DNA of 64,000 nt, from NCBI RefSeq assembly GCF_029203285.1, contig NZ_CP115669.1, positions 3,658,001-3,722,000 of the forward strand, read 5' to 3'. Of this stretch, positions 20,311 through 29,947 are shown one piece after another. Each line of letters begins with the position of its first letter. Within the stretch, counting starts at the first letter, position 1. The stretch comes from Pseudomonas sp. PSE14. Lineage in GTDB: Bacteria; Pseudomonadota; Gammaproteobacteria; Pseudomonadales; Pseudomonadaceae. Both the position numbers and the translations under genes were made by a program. The notes under the pieces are model-generated. The model searched no databases. It was not told where the DNA came from and saw only the letters and a program-made list of their open reading frames with translations.

Positions 20311-22197
20311 TCACTTGGCGTTGTCGAACTTCTCGACTTTCGCCTGCGCCTCCAGTTGGCGGCGGAAGGCAGCGAAGTCTTCCTGGCCGCTGCGCGACGC
20401 GAGGAAGCGCTGGTACATGGCCTTCTCTTCGTCGGTCATCTTGGCTTCCGGCTCGCTGACACCGGAGAGACGCACCAGCACGAAGTCGCCATTGGGCAGC
20501 GCCACGCCGGACAGGCTCGGCTTGTCGGCCGAAGCCGGATGGGCCATGCGGAATACGCTCTGCAGCACGACCGGCTCGACGCCTTCCTGGCTGCGGGAAG
20601 CGGCTTCCACCACTTTCCAGCTCTGGCCTTCCTGATCCTGGTTCAGCGGAGTCTTGCCATCGCGCAGACTGGCAAGCAGCGCTTCACCGCGCGTTTTGGC
20701 ATCGGCAGCGGCATGTTCCTGCTGCAGACGGGTGCGGATGGTCGCGCTCACCTGCTCCAGGGTTTCCTGCTCAGGCTTGTGATGCTCCTTGACCCGCAGC
20801 ACGACCACGGTGTCCGGATCCAGCTCGATGGCGCCGCTGTTGGCACCGTCTTCCATTACCTCGGGGCTGAACGCCGACTGGATGACCTGACGGTTCGCGG
20901 TCACGCCCTCGCCGCCTTCGCGACCGAACGGTTTGCTGGTCTGTACCTTCAGCCCCATGTCCTGGGCCGGCTGGGACAGATCGGACGCCTCGTAGGCGGC
21001 GCTTTCCAGCTGCTTGGTAGCATCGACGAAGCGCTGCTCGACGAGCTGGGTCTTCACTTCCTGCTCCAGCTTCGGCTTCAGGCTGTCGAAGCTCGGAACG
21101 TCCGGCGCCTCGACGCCCAACAGCTTGATCAGGTGCCAACCGTAGGGGGTTTTCACCGGGGCCGAAACCTCGTCCTTCTTCAACGCATACAGTGCGTCTT
21201 CGAAGGCCGGGTCATACACACCACGGCCGGCGTAGCCCAGATCGCCACCATTGGCAGCGGAACCGACATCGTTGGACAGCTCTTTCGCCAGCTTGGCAAA
21301 GTCCTCGCCCTTGTCCAGGCGGGCCTTGATCTCGTCAATCTTGGCCTTGGCCTGCTGGTCGTTCTGCTTGTCGTTCACCTCGATCAGGATATGCGCGGCG
21401 TCACGCTGCTCGGCGAGACCGGCGATTTCCTTCTGGTACAGGGCATCGAGGTCTTCCTTCTTCACCGAGACCTGATCGAAGAAAGCGGACTTCTTCAGCT
21501 CGACGTAGTCGATGGTGACCTGCTCGGGGGTCATGAACTCGGTGCTGTGGGCGTCGTAGTACGCCTTGATCTCGCTGTCCTCGACCTTGCTCTTGGACGG
21601 ATCGGCCTTGAGGGTCAGGGTCGCGAAGTCACGGGTTTGCTTCTCCAGGCGGGCGAAGGCCTTCAGCTCGTCGTCGGTGACGAAGCCGGTGCCCGCGATG
21701 CCCGCACGCAGTTGGCCGATCAGCATTTCCTCGCCGAACATCTGGCGGAACTGCATGCGGCTGTAGCCCATCTGGCGAATGACCTGGTCGAAGCGGTCAG
21801 CGTTGAACTTGCCGTCCACCTGGAACTCCGGGGTCTGCAGGATCAGTTGATCCAGCGCCTGCTGCGAGAAGGCGAACTTGTCCTTCTGGGCGGCCTGCAG
21901 GACCAGCTTGCGCTCGATGAGCGACTTCAGTGCGGAGTCCTTGAGCAACTTGTCGTCGAGCATGGAGGCATCGAAGTCCTTGCCCAGACGCTGCATCAGC
22001 TGGCGACGCTGCATGTCCACGGCCTGCTGCACCTCAGGCAGACCGATGTCGTCACCATTGACCTGAGCGGCGACGTTCTCGTGGTGGGTTGCGCGAATGA
22101 TCTGATCGAACCCGGTCAAAGCCATGAGGACAACGATCACCCCCAGGATGGTCTTGGTGATCCAACCCTGAGAATTGTCCCTGATGTTTTGCAGCAT
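20311..22197 (-). CDS. ppiD: Peptidyl-prolyl cis-trans isomerase D
   Basis: This 628-residue chaperone is anchored in the inner membrane by one N-terminal segment (about residues 13-32) with the bulk in the periplasm, where it meets proteins leaving the Sec translocon. A SurA-like N-terminal chaperone region (about 35-225) is followed by a parvulin domain near residues 265-355 with AAHILIEVND and GDLGYAGRG. A second, degenerate C-terminal module follows. The start MLQNIRDNSQGW at 22197 is the family start; seven residues further upstream are not conserved. It is the gene after hupB on the same strand, as in other gamma-proteobacteria. Confidence 0.93.
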   Translation of the reverse strand: MLQNIRDNSQGWITKTILGVIVVLMALTGFDQIIRATHHENVAAQVNGDDIGLPEVQQAVDMQRRQLMQRLGKDFDASMLDDKLLKDSALKSLIERKLVLQAAQKDKFAFSQQALDQLILQTPEFQVDGKFNADRFDQVIRQMGYSRMQFRQMFGEEMLIGQLRAGIAGTGFVTDDELKAFARLEKQTRDFATLTLKADPSKSKVEDSEIKAYYDAHSTEFMTPEQVTIDYVELKKSAFFDQVSVKKEDLDALYQKEIAGLAEQRDAAHILIEVNDKQNDQQAKAKIDEIKARLDKGEDFAKLAKELSNDVGSAANGGDLGYAGRGVYDPAFEDALYALKKDEVSAPVKTPYGWHLIKLLGVEAPDVPSFDSLKPKLEQEVKTQLVEQRFVDATKQLESAAYEASDLSQPAQDMGLKVQTSKPFGREGGEGVTANRQVIQSAFSPEVMEDGANSGAIELDPDTVVVLRVKEHHKPEQETLEQVSATIRTRLQQEHAAADAKTRGEALLASLRDGKTPLNQDQEGQSWKVVEAASRSQEGVEPVVLQSVFRMAHPASADKPSLSGVALPNGDFVLVRLSGVSEPEAKMTDEEKAMYQRFLASRSGQEDFAAFRRQLEAQAKVEKFDNAK

Positions 22198-22264
22198 GCG
22201 GCCCCCGAACGCGGCCACGGCCTGCCGTCAATGGCGGCGCGGCGTGGAAAAGGCGGATATAAGA

Positions 22265-22288
22265 AAGGCGCATCCGAGGATGCGCCTT
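22265..22288 (-). terminator. hupB intrinsic terminator
   Basis: AAGGCGCATCC (22265-22275) pairs with GGATGCGCCTT (22278-22288) over a two-base gap. On the minus strand it continues into TTTCTTAT. It lies in the 225-bp gap between hupB and ppiD, in which I see no gene. Confidence 0.8.
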
Positions 22289-22422
22289 CTCGTAACTGGT
22301 GGAGCTTGCGGGCATTTGCCCGTGACCCCTGACGATTCCTACCAGCCAAAGCCCGTAGGGTCGTCGCTCCGTGATCGACTCAACCGAAGCTGAGCCGATC
22401 CAGGTCTAGTCCAAAAAGACGC

Positions 22423-22695
22423 TTAGTTTACAGCATCCTTGAGGGCTTTACCGGCCTTGAAGCCCGGGATCTTAGCAGCAGCGATCTTGATCGGCTTGCC
22501 GGTTTGCGGGTTACGACCGGTGCGAGCAGCACGCTCTTTCACGGCGAAGGTGCCGAAGCCGACCAGTACGACGGAGTCACCAGCCTTCAGGGCGCCAGTT
22601 ACAGACTCGATCACCGCGTCCAGAGCGCGACCGGCAACAGCTTTCGGGATATCAGCAGATGCGGCGATAGCATCGATCAGTTCCGACTTGTTCAC
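22423..22695 (-). CDS. hupB: DNA-binding protein HU-beta
   Basis: This 90-residue nucleoid protein bends and compacts DNA as a dimer. It is the usual HU length, with [11 protein letters not shown] at the start and the conserved [21 protein letters not shown] arm region, whose Pro intercalates into DNA. Translation starts at GTG (22693-22695) preceded by an AAGGGGA stretch. A good sigma70 promoter lies about 95 bp upstream. The position between lon and ppiD matches other gamma-proteobacteria. Confidence 0.96.
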   Translation of the reverse strand: MNKSELIDAIAASADIPKAVAGRALDAVIESVTGALKAGDSVVLVGFGTFAVKERAARTGRNPQTGKPIKIAAAKIPGFKAGKALKDAVN

Positions 22696-22788
22696 TCTAA
22701 GTCCCCTTATTTCTGTTGAGTATGTTTCTATGTGTTAGGTGTAAGCAAAAGCAGGTGCTGGTTTGCCAACTGACAAAGCAAGTGCCGC

Positions 22789-22818
22789 TTTATAACAAGG
22801 GCTCAAAAACAGTGTCAA
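22789..22818 (-). promoter_or_regulatory. Sigma70-type promoter of hupB
   Basis: Read on the minus strand, TTGACA (22818-22813) is followed by a 17- or 18-base spacer and then TTATAA or TATAAA (22795-22789). It lies in the lon-hupB gap and points at hupB. Confidence 0.65.
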
Positions 22819-22831
22819 GAAAGCCCCCCAA

Positions 22832-25228
22832 CTAATGCGTGCTGATTCGCTCCTTGGAATCAGACTCGCGTTTCTCATCCTTTGCAACCATCTCGGGAGC
22901 CGCATCGGGCAAGGGCTCCGGCGCGTATTGCAGCGCAATTTGCAGGACCTCGTCAATCCATTTAACCGGTTTAATAACGAGATCGGCCTTAATATTATCC
23001 GGAATTTCCCTAAGATCTCGGACATTTTCCTCAGGGATGATCACGGTCTTGATTCCACCCCGGTGCGCAGCCAGAAGTTTTTCCTTCAGGCCACCAATGG
23101 CCAGCACCTGACCCCGCAGGGTGATTTCACCCGTCATGGCAACATCGGCCCGAACCGGAATCTGGGTAATGGCAGAAACCAGCGCGGTGCACATACCGAT
23201 ACCGGCGCTCGGACCATCCTTCGGCGTAGCGCCTTCGGGCACGTGAATATGGATATCGTGCTTTTCGTGGAAGTCCGCCGGAATCCCCAGGCTCTTCGCC
23301 CGGCTGCGCACAACGGTCAGCGCGGCAGTGATGGATTCGGCCATCACGTCGCCCAGCGAGCCGGTCTTGGTCAGCGCGCCCTTGCCGGGAACGATGGCCG
23401 ACTCGATGGTCAGTAGCTCGCCGCCCACCTGGGTCCAGGCCAGGCCGGTCACCTGACCGATCTGATCCTGCTGCTCAGCCAGACCATAGCGGAACTTGCG
23501 CACACCCAGGTAGTTTTCCAGGTTTTCCGGAGTCACCTTGGCGTCGATACGCTTGGCCTTGATGCCCTCCTTCACCGCCTTGCGGCAGACCTTGGCGATC
23601 TGGCGTTCCAGGCTCCGCACACCGGCTTCACGGGTGTAGTAGCGAATGATGTCGCGGGTCGCCGCCTCTTCGAAGGTCAGCTCGCCCTTCTTCAGACCAT
23701 TGGCCGCAGTCTGTTTTGGCACAAGATATTTCGAAGCGATGTTGACCTTCTCGTCTTCGGTGTAGCCCGGCAGACGAATCACTTCCATGCGGTCCAGCAG
23801 CGGCGCCGGAATGTTCATGGAGTTCGCCGTGCAAAGGAACATCACGTCGGACAGGTCGTAGTCGACTTCAAGATAGTGATCGTTGAAGTTGTGATTCTGT
23901 TCCGGGTCGAGGACCTCCAGCAGCGCCGAAGCCGGATCACCGCGCATGTCGCTGCCCATCTTGTCGATCTCGTCGAGCAGGAACAGCGGGTTGCGCACGC
24001 CCACCTTGGTCATCTTCTGGATCAGGCGACCGGGCATGGAGCCGATATAGGTACGGCGGTGACCGCGGATTTCAGCCTCGTCACGCACGCCACCCAGGGC
24101 CATGCGCACGAACTTGCGGTTGGTGGCGCGAGCGATGGATTCCGCCAGCGAGGTCTTGCCCACGCCGGGCGGACCAACCAGGCAAAGCACCGGCCCCTTG
24201 AGCTTCTTCACGCGCTTCTGCACGGCGAGATACTCGAGAATGCGTTCCTTGACCTCTTCCAGGCCGTAGTGGTCCGCATCGAGGATGTCCTCGGCCTTCT
24301 CCAGGTCGTGGCGCACCTTGCTCTCGGCCTTCCACGGCACATTCACCAGCCAGTCGATGTAGGAGCGCACGACGGTGGCTTCGGCCGACATCGGCGACAT
24401 CTGCTTGAGCTTGTTCAGTTCGGCAGTGGCCTTGGCCATGGCCTCCTTGGTCAGGCCGGCGGCGTCGATGCGCTTCTTCAGCTCCTCGACTTCGTTGTGG
24501 CCTTCGTCGATGTCACCCAGCTCCTTCTGGATGGCCTTCATCTGCTCGTTCAGGTAGTACTCGCGCTGGCTGCGCTCCATCTGCTTCTTCACGCGGCCGC
24601 GGATGCGCTTCTCGACCTGCAGGAGGTCGATTTCGGCATCCAGCATGGCGAGCACGTGTTCGACACGGGCGGACAGCTCGGTAATCTCGAGGATTTCCTG
24701 CTTTTGCTCGATCTTCAGCGCCATGTGAGCAGCCATGGTATCTACCAGGCGGCCGGGTTCATCGATGCTGTTGAGCGAGGACAGAACCTCCGCCGGGACC
24801 TTCTTGCCCAGTTGTACGTACTGCTCGAACTGGCTCAGCAGGCTGCGGGTGAAGACTTCGGACTCGCGCTCGCCAATGGAAGCCTCGTCAATGATCGAAA
24901 CTTCCGCGCGGCAGTAGGCTTCCTCATCGATGAAGCGCTCTACCTGGCCGCGCTGCTCACCCTCGACCAGCACCTTGACGGTGCCGTCGGGCAGCTTAAG
25001 CAGTTGCAGGACAGTGGCCACGGTACCCATGCGATACAGGCCGTCTGCACCCGGGTCGTCGTCGGCCGGGTTCTTCTGCGCCAGCAACAGGATCTGCTTG
25101 TCGCCGGTCATGGCGGCCTCGAGGGCCTCGATAGATTTCTCACGGCCCACGAACAGCGGGATGACCATGTGCGGATACACCACTACGTCACGCAGGGGGA
25201 GCAGGGGCAACTCGACGAGTGTTTTCAT
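22832..25228 (-). CDS. lon: ATP-dependent protease Lon
   Basis: This 798-residue cytoplasmic AAA+ protease degrades misfolded and regulatory proteins. It has the N-terminal substrate domain from [15 protein letters not shown], Walker [13 protein letters not shown] near residue 355, Walker B in [10 protein letters not shown], and a C-terminal Ser-Lys protease domain. The Ser is in [10 protein letters not shown] near residue 675 and the Lys in [14 protein letters not shown]. The length is that of Pseudomonas Lon. A sigma32-like promoter lies 59 bp upstream, matching its heat-shock control in E. coli. The C-terminus is charged and variable. Confidence 0.96.
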   Translation of the reverse strand: MKTLVELPLLPLRDVVVYPHMVIPLFVGREKSIEALEAAMTGDKQILLLAQKNPADDDPGADGLYRMGTVATVLQLLKLPDGTVKVLVEGEQRGQVERFIDEEAYCRAEVSIIDEASIGERESEVFTRSLLSQFEQYVQLGKKVPAEVLSSLNSIDEPGRLVDTMAAHMALKIEQKQEILEITELSARVEHVLAMLDAEIDLLQVEKRIRGRVKKQMERSQREYYLNEQMKAIQKELGDIDEGHNEVEELKKRIDAAGLTKEAMAKATAELNKLKQMSPMSAEATVVRSYIDWLVNVPWKAESKVRHDLEKAEDILDADHYGLEEVKERILEYLAVQKRVKKLKGPVLCLVGPPGVGKTSLAESIARATNRKFVRMALGGVRDEAEIRGHRRTYIGSMPGRLIQKMTKVGVRNPLFLLDEIDKMGSDMRGDPASALLEVLDPEQNHNFNDHYLEVDYDLSDVMFLCTANSMNIPAPLLDRMEVIRLPGYTEDEKVNIASKYLVPKQTAANGLKKGELTFEEAATRDIIRYYTREAGVRSLERQIAKVCRKAVKEGIKAKRIDAKVTPENLENYLGVRKFRYGLAEQQDQIGQVTGLAWTQVGGELLTIESAIVPGKGALTKTGSLGDVMAESITAALTVVRSRAKSLGIPADFHEKHDIHIHVPEGATPKDGPSAGIGMCTALVSAITQIPVRADVAMTGEITLRGQVLAIGGLKEKLLAAHRGGIKTVIIPEENVRDLREIPDNIKADLVIKPVKWIDEVLQIALQYAPEPLPDAAPEMVAKDEKRESDSKERISTH

Positions 25229-25286
25229 GATATTCGGCTCTACAGCGGCACTTGGCCAAAACGATGGGATTGGACCCTTCGGCCTA

Positions 25287-25315
25287 AGATGGGGTTAGGA
25301 CTGGGAAAAAACAAG
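25287..25315 (-). promoter_or_regulatory. Sigma32-like promoter of lon
   Basis: On the minus strand CTTGTTT (25315-25309) is followed after 14 bases by CCCCATCT (25294-25287), close to the heat-shock consensus CTTGAAA-N11-16-CCCCATnT. It lies 59 bp upstream of the lon ATG. Confidence 0.6.
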
Positions 25316-25335
25316 CGCGGTAGATGGGAAGAAAA

Positions 25336-25355
25336 AAGGGGCCCTAGGGCCCCTT
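25336..25355 (-). terminator. clpX intrinsic terminator
   Basis: AAGGGGCCC (25336-25344) pairs with GGGCCCCTT (25347-25355). Minus-strand reading continues into TTTT. It sits seven bases past the clpX stop. Confidence 0.85.
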
Positions 25356-25361
25356 CTGGTT

Positions 25362-26642
25362 TCAGGCGTCAGGTGCAGCCTTGGCCGGCTGCTCGCTGTT
25401 CTCGTAGATCAGCAGCGGTTGGGAGGAGCCATCGATGACGCTTTCATCGATAACCACCTTGCTGACCTCGGTCTGCGAGGGGATCTCGTACATGGTATCC
25501 AGCAGGATGCCTTCGAGGATCGAACGCAGGCCACGGGCTCCAGTCTTGCGGTCCAGCGCCTTGCGGGCCACGGCCTTGAGCGCGTCCGGACGGAACTCGA
25601 GGTCCACGCCTTCCATTTCGAAGAGCTTGGCGTACTGCTTGGTCAGCGCATTCTTCGGCTCGGTCAGAATCTGCATCAGTGCAGCCTCGTCGAGCTCGTC
25701 GAGAGTCGCGATGATCGGCAGACGACCGACGAATTCCGGAATAAGACCGAACTTCACCAGATCTTCCGGCTCGACCTCACGCAGCGCCTCACCCACCTTC
25801 TTGCCTGCTTCCTGACTGCGAACTTCGGCGTTGAAGCCGATGCCGCCCTTGGTGGAACGGTTCTGGATGACCTTTTCCAGGCCAGCGAACGCGCCACCGC
25901 AGATGAACAGGATGTTGCGGGTGTCGACCTGCAGGAACTCCTGCTGCGGGTGCTTGCGGCCACCCTGGGGCGGCACGGAGGCCACGGTGCCTTCGATCAG
26001 CTTCAGCAGGGCCTGCTGTACGCCTTCGCCGGAAACGTCACGGGTGATCGAGGGGTTGTCCGATTTGCGCGAGATCTTATCGATTTCGTCGATGTAGACG
26101 ATACCCATCTGGGCCTTCTCGACATCGTAATCGCACTTCTGCAGCAGCTTCTGGATGATGTTCTCGACATCCTCGCCCACGTAACCCGCCTCGGTGAGGG
26201 TGGTCGCATCGGCGATGGTGAACGGAACATTGAGCAGGCGCGCCAGGGTCTCGGCCAGCAGCGTCTTGCCCGAGCCGGTCGGCCCGATCAGCAGGATGTT
26301 GCTCTTGCCCAGCTCGACGTCGTCCTTGCGCTCACGCTGATTCAGACGCTTGTAGTGGTTGTAGACCGCTACCGCCAGCACTTTCTTCGCACGTTCCTGG
26401 CCGATCACGTACTGATCGAGGATGGTGCGGATCTCTTTCGGCGCCGGAAGCTTGTGCGCACTGCTCTCTGCCTGTGCCTCCTGCACCTCCTCGCGGATGA
26501 TGTCATTGCACAGGTCGACGCACTCGTCGCAGATAAAGACCGAGGGGCCGGCAATCAACTTGCGCACTTCGTGCTGGCTCTTGCCGCAGAAGGAGCAATA
26601 CAGCAGCTTGCCGTTGTCCTCGCCGTTGCGGGTGTCAGTCAT
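25362..26642 (-). CDS. clpX: ClpXP protease ATPase subunit
   Basis: This 426-residue AAA+ unfoldase feeds substrates to ClpP. The N-terminal zinc-binding domain has Cys16, Cys19, Cys38 and Cys41 (CSFC and CDEC). Walker A is [12 protein letters not shown] near residue 120, Walker [11 protein letters not shown], and the ClpP-docking IGF loop appears as [10 protein letters not shown] sensor-2 motif (TGARGLRS) completes the ATPase. The ATG at 26642 gives the family start [12 protein letters not shown]. The gene lies 108 bp after clpP on the same strand, as in E. coli. Confidence 0.96.
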   Translation of the reverse strand: MTDTRNGEDNGKLLYCSFCGKSQHEVRKLIAGPSVFICDECVDLCNDIIREEVQEAQAESSAHKLPAPKEIRTILDQYVIGQERAKKVLAVAVYNHYKRLNQRERKDDVELGKSNILLIGPTGSGKTLLAETLARLLNVPFTIADATTLTEAGYVGEDVENIIQKLLQKCDYDVEKAQMGIVYIDEIDKISRKSDNPSITRDVSGEGVQQALLKLIEGTVASVPPQGGRKHPQQEFLQVDTRNILFICGGAFAGLEKVIQNRSTKGGIGFNAEVRSQEAGKKVGEALREVEPEDLVKFGLIPEFVGRLPIIATLDELDEAALMQILTEPKNALTKQYAKLFEMEGVDLEFRPDALKAVARKALDRKTGARGLRSILEGILLDTMYEIPSQTEVSKVVIDESVIDGSSQPLLIYENSEQPAKAAPDA

Positions 26643-26750
26643 TCGATCGTTCCAATCGGGGATATACGTGAAGGACAAGATGAAGGCATTCGCAGGCATT
26701 TTCAAGCCCGCGAAGCGGCCGGATTACCGGCCGCGGTATTGCGGAGAAAC

Positions 26751-27389
26751 TCAGCTGGCGGAAGGACGCTGAGTGAAGACCTGGTCGATCAGGCCATAGC
26801 TGACCGCCTCTTCGCCGCTCATGAAGCGGTCGCGATCGGTGTCACGGGCGATGACGTCCAGCGGCTGGCCAGTGTGGTGCGCCAGCACCTGGTTCAGGCG
26901 CTCCTTGATGAAGAGGATTTCCTTGGCGTGAATCTCGATGTCCGAGGCTTGGCCCTGGAAGCCGCCCAGAGGCTGGTGGATCATCATGCGCGAATGCGGC
27001 AGGCAGTAGCGCTTGCCAGCGGCGCCGCCGGCCAGCAGCAGGGCGCCCATGCTGCACGCCTGACCCACGCAGATGGTGGACACGTCGGGCTTGATGAACT
27101 GCATGGTGTCGTAGATCGACATGCCAGCAGTCACGGAGCCGCCCGGGGAGTTGATGTAGAGGTGGATGTCCTTGTCCGGGTTCTCGGCCTCGAGGAACAG
27201 CAGCTGGGCAACCACCAGGTTGGCCATGTAGTCCTCGACCTGGCCGACCAGGAAGATGATCCGCTCCTTCAACAGGCGCGAATAGATGTCGTAGGAACGC
27301 TCACCGCGGGCGGATTGCTCCACCACCATCGGCACCAGACCACCAGCAGCCTGGATGTTCGGAACTTGCGGCATATAAGGATTATGCAT
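26751..27389 (-). CDS. clpP: ATP-dependent Clp protease proteolytic subunit
   Basis: This 212-residue serine protease forms the double-heptamer chamber of ClpXP/ClpAP. The catalytic triad is Ser113 ([10 protein letters not shown]), His138 (SRMMIHQP) and Asp187 (DTDRDRF). The oxyanion GGSV segment is in [11 protein letters not shown] short N-terminal propeptide is expected to be removed. It lies between tig and clpX, the standard order. The gap to tig is 93 bp and holds a hairpin. Confidence 0.96.
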   Translation of the reverse strand: MHNPYMPQVPNIQAAGGLVPMVVEQSARGERSYDIYSRLLKERIIFLVGQVEDYMANLVVAQLLFLEAENPDKDIHLYINSPGGSVTAGMSIYDTMQFIKPDVSTICVGQACSMGALLLAGGAAGKRYCLPHSRMMIHQPLGGFQGQASDIEIHAKEILFIKERLNQVLAHHTGQPLDVIARDTDRDRFMSGEEAVSYGLIDQVFTQRPSAS

Positions 27390-27433
27390 GTCCGACGATC
27401 ACTCCCTAATAAAAAGTCATGTCTCTATAGACG

Positions 27434-27461
27434 CACAAGCCAGCCCGAAGGCTGGCTTGTG
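27434..27461 (-). terminator. Hairpin between tig and clpP
   Basis: CACAAGCCAGCC (27434-27445) pairs with GGCTGGCTTGTG (27450-27461) around a CGAA tetraloop. On the minus strand no T-run follows the stem. It is therefore either a weak terminator allowing read-through into clpP or an mRNA-stabilising 3' structure for tig. Confidence 0.55.
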
Positions 27462-27482
27462 ACAATCGAACGAAGCGATGGA

Positions 27483-28793
27483 TCAGGCCGCTTGCGGAGC
27501 TTCAGCAGGCTTGACCGCGTCTTCGTAGGATACCTGCTTGTCGGTCACATTGGCCTTCTGCAGGACAGTATCTACAACTTGTTCTTCCAGTACAACCGAG
27601 CGAACTTCGTTCAGTTGCTGGTCATTTTTGTAATACCAGGCAACAACTTGTTCCGGCTCCTGGTAAGCGGAAGCCATTTCTTCGATCATTTCGCGAACGC
27701 GGGCTTCGTCAGCCTTCAGTTCGTGCTGCTTGACCAGCTCGGCGACGATCAGACCCAGCACAACGCGGCGCTTGGCCTGCTCTTCGAATAGTTCAGCCGG
27801 CAGTTGGTCAGGCTTGATGTTGCCACCGAACTGCTGGACAGCCTGCACGCGCAGACGGTTGACTTCGTTGCCGATCAGGGCCTTCGGAACTTCGATCGGG
27901 TTGGTCTCGACCAGACCTTCCATCACCTGGTTCTTCACCTTGGATTTGATGGCCTGACGCAGTTCACGCTCCATGTTCTTGCGAACTTCGGTGCGGAAAC
28001 CTTCCAGAGTGCTTTCCTTCACGCCGAACAGAGCGAAGAACTCTTCGTTCAGTTCCGGCAGCTTCGGCTCGGCGACGCTGTTGACGGTAACGGCGAACTC
28101 GGCGGCTTTGCCAGCCAGGTCCAGGTTCTGGTAGTCCTCGGGGAAGGTCACGTTCAGAACGCGCTCTTCACCAGCCGTGGCGCCGACCAGGCCTTCTTCG
28201 AAGCCCGGGATCATGCGGCCGGAGCCCAGCACCAGCAGGGTGCCCTTGGCGGAACCACCAGCGAAGGCTTCGCCGTCGATCTTGCCGACGAAGTCGATGT
28301 TCACCTGGTCGTCGTTCTGAGCGGCGCGGTCAACGGCTTCGAAACGGGTGTTCTGCTTGCGCAGGATGTCCAGCATGTTGTCGAGGTCAGCATCGGCCAC
28401 TTCGGCCTGCAGGCGCTCGACCTTGATGCCGTCGAAACCGGCAACCTGGAACTCGGGGAAGACTTCGAAGGTAGCCACGTACTCGAGGCCCTTCTCCTTT
28501 TCGAACACTTTCGGCTCGACGGACGGAGCACCGGCCGGGTTCAGCTTCTGCTCGACCACGGCTTCGTAGAAGGTTTCCTGGATCAGGTCACCGAGAGCTT
28601 CCTGACGAGCGGAGGCTTCGTAGCGCTGACGGATGACGCTCATCGGCACCTTGCCGGGACGGAAGCCGGGAACCTTGGCGCGACGAGCGGTCTGCTGCAG
28701 ACGCTTGTTGACTTCGGTCTCGATGCGCTCGGCCGGCACGCCAACGGTCATGCGGCGCTCAAGAGCGGAGGTGCTTTCAACGGAAACTTGCAT
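27483..28793 (-). CDS. tig: Trigger factor
   Basis: This 436-residue ribosome-associated chaperone binds nascent chains at the exit tunnel. The N-terminal ribosome-binding signature GFRPGKVP is present near residue 45. The FKBP-type PPIase domain (about 150-245) includes [16 protein letters not shown], and the C-terminal arms are helical. The ATG at 28793 matches the conserved [14 protein letters not shown] start. The longer frame to 29057 is an artefact, because it reads through the tRNA-derived attachment site into prophage DNA. Prophage integration therefore lies 142 bp upstream of this start and leaves at least that much native upstream sequence. Confidence 0.96.
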   Translation of the reverse strand: MQVSVESTSALERRMTVGVPAERIETEVNKRLQQTARRAKVPGFRPGKVPMSVIRQRYEASARQEALGDLIQETFYEAVVEQKLNPAGAPSVEPKVFEKEKGLEYVATFEVFPEFQVAGFDGIKVERLQAEVADADLDNMLDILRKQNTRFEAVDRAAQNDDQVNIDFVGKIDGEAFAGGSAKGTLLVLGSGRMIPGFEEGLVGATAGEERVLNVTFPEDYQNLDLAGKAAEFAVTVNSVAEPKLPELNEEFFALFGVKESTLEGFRTEVRKNMERELRQAIKSKVKNQVMEGLVETNPIEVPKALIGNEVNRLRVQAVQQFGGNIKPDQLPAELFEEQAKRRVVLGLIVAELVKQHELKADEARVREMIEEMASAYQEPEQVVAWYYKNDQQLNEVRSVVLEEQVVDTVLQKANVTDKQVSYEDAVKPAEAPQAA

Positions 28794-28935
28794 GGATATT
28801 CCTCGTGGCACAGACGTAAGCCGGTCCTCCCGGCTCCCAGAATCAAGGGCAAGCATTCTAGTAGCTAGAAATGCAGAAGTCACCAAGACCGGAAGCTGCG
28901 GGAATTCACGGATGCGAGAGCTAATGGAGAGAAGA

Positions 28936-28961
28936 TGGTGCGGACGGAGAGACTCGAACTC
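28936..28961 (-). other. Prophage attachment site: 3' end of a tRNA-Leu gene
   Basis: On the minus strand these 26 bases read as the T-arm/acceptor 3' end of a class II tRNA, with the T-loop TTCGAGT and the terminal CCGTCCGCACCA. They match the 3' end typical of tRNA-Leu. The sequence further to the right does not continue as a tRNA, so only the duplicated 3' piece is here. The reconstituted gene should lie beyond the right end of the prophage, outside the window. Core chromosome is on the left and phage genes on the right. Confidence 0.8.
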
Positions 28962-29118
28962 ACCAGAAGGAGCTGGCTCTCGCTGGGGGGCGCATTCTGC
29001 CTGAGCCCGAGAGCGGGTGCCAGCGTGTTTTTGTTCCCAGAGTGTTCCCAGCGCCAAAGAGTGTGGCGGTGAGGAAGCCCCTCAAACCCCCCCCTCCCAG
29101 CTGAAACCCCGGATTTAT

Positions 29119-29428
29119 GTTGACCCCTAAAAATTGGGTAATTTTGGTAATTTAATTTTCAAACCACTATTTTTACCTTTATTTTCAATGGCTTACGTGA
29201 CTTTCTTAAGGGTAATTTTACGGTAATTTTGTGGTAATCGAATTACCTTTCCCAAGGGTAATCTCTCGGTTTTCTGAACCCCTTGTAAATCAAGGACTTA
29301 CGGAAAAATTACCTTTTCAATTACCTCAAATTACCTTTCAAGGTAATCGCTGAAACCCAGTAACGACGCGGCTTCCAGGGGCGTTCAGACACCGAATTAC
29401 CAAAATTACCTTTTTCTGAGGGGTCAAC
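29119..29428. repeat. Array of 13 GGTAAT motifs bounded by inverted repeats
   Basis: This AT-rich, gene-free stretch holds GGTAAT, or its complement ATTACC, 13 times. Plus copies start at 29137, 29146, 29211, 29222, 29233, 29257 and 29342. Minus copies start at 29242, 29308, 29320, 29330, 29396 and 29405. Several are extended to GGTAATTTT. Spacing within clusters is 9-12 bp, close to a helical turn. Perfect 10-bp inverted repeats, GTTGACCCCT (29119-29128) and AGGGGTCAAC (29419-29428), bound the block. It lies between the attachment site and cos. It looks like a protein-binding array, perhaps integrase arm sites or an iteron-like element. Confidence 0.75.
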
Positions 29429-29591
29429 CGAAAACACAGCCTCGGGAGGGCCTCTGCCGCGCCCAGGAAAAGGGGCTCAGGCGCAGGGATTCGCAGGTGT
29501 TTCCCGCCACCGAAACACGCGGCCAGCGCCCAGCCTGGGCCGCCTGGAAGGCTCCGCAGGCGCGAAGAAAAAGAGCCCCCTTTAGCCCGCA

Positions 29592-29610
29592 GGCGTGGCG
29601 GGGGGACGAC
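29592..29610. other. Putative P2-type cos site
   Basis: GGCGTGGCGGGGGGACGAC followed by CGCGCGC resembles the 19-base cohesive ends of P2 and 186 as I recall them (GGCGnGGCGGGGAAAGCAn followed by GCGC-rich DNA). It lies between the attachment site and the capsid genes, as in phiCTX. The terminase encoded further right would cut here. The surrounding 29429-29692 has no gene and is GC-rich. Confidence 0.65.
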
Positions 29611-29692
29611 CGCGCGCGCCAAGGGCGAACGGTCGCCGTCAGCTTGACCTGGTCGGGTAGAATCCCCGCCCTCGTAGAACGGGAGACACCTG

Positions 29693-29947
29693 ATGAGCTG
29701 GAACCTTGCAAACCGCCCCGCAGACGAACGCCAGGCGATGGAAGACGAGAAGGCACGGCTATTCGACTTCTGGCAACAGAACTTGGATCGCGCCAAGGCA
29801 GAGGCTGGCAAATTGTTCGGCGAAAGGTCGAAGCGAAAGGGGAAATGGTCGGAATGGGTACAAGATGAGCTGAGTGCCCTCACCCCGCCCGAATTCCAGG
29901 CGATGGTCAAGCGTGAAGTCGAGCGCCTCGTTGGCGTCGAGAAGTAA
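29693..29947 (+). CDS. Small phage protein of unknown function next to cos
   Basis: This 84-residue, highly charged protein (start MSWNLANRPADERQ, end KREVERLVGVEK) is predicted helical with no membrane segment or signal peptide. It is supported by the upstream GGGAGA eight bases from the ATG and by filling the interval between cos and the SRAP gene exactly. Its stop codon abuts that of the convergent SRAP gene (29948). I do not recognise the family. A position beside cos suggests either a packaging-related role or a late-acquired cargo gene. Neither is proven. Confidence 0.6.
   Translation: MSWNLANRPADERQAMEDEKARLFDFWQQNLDRAKAEAGKLFGERSKRKGKWSEWVQDELSALTPPEFQAMVKREVERLVGVEK

Noticed and set aside
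22276-22390. Possible tRNA after hupB suggested by a CCACCA-like string
   Set aside because: No T-loop, anticodon stem or acceptor pairing can be drawn. The nearby stem is a terminator.
28794-29057. N-terminal extension of trigger factor
   Set aside because: It reads through the tRNA-derived junction into prophage DNA. The conserved start is at 28793.
29119-29428. CRISPR-like short repeats
   Set aside because: The motifs are 6-9 bp, occur in both orientations and have no regular spacer length.
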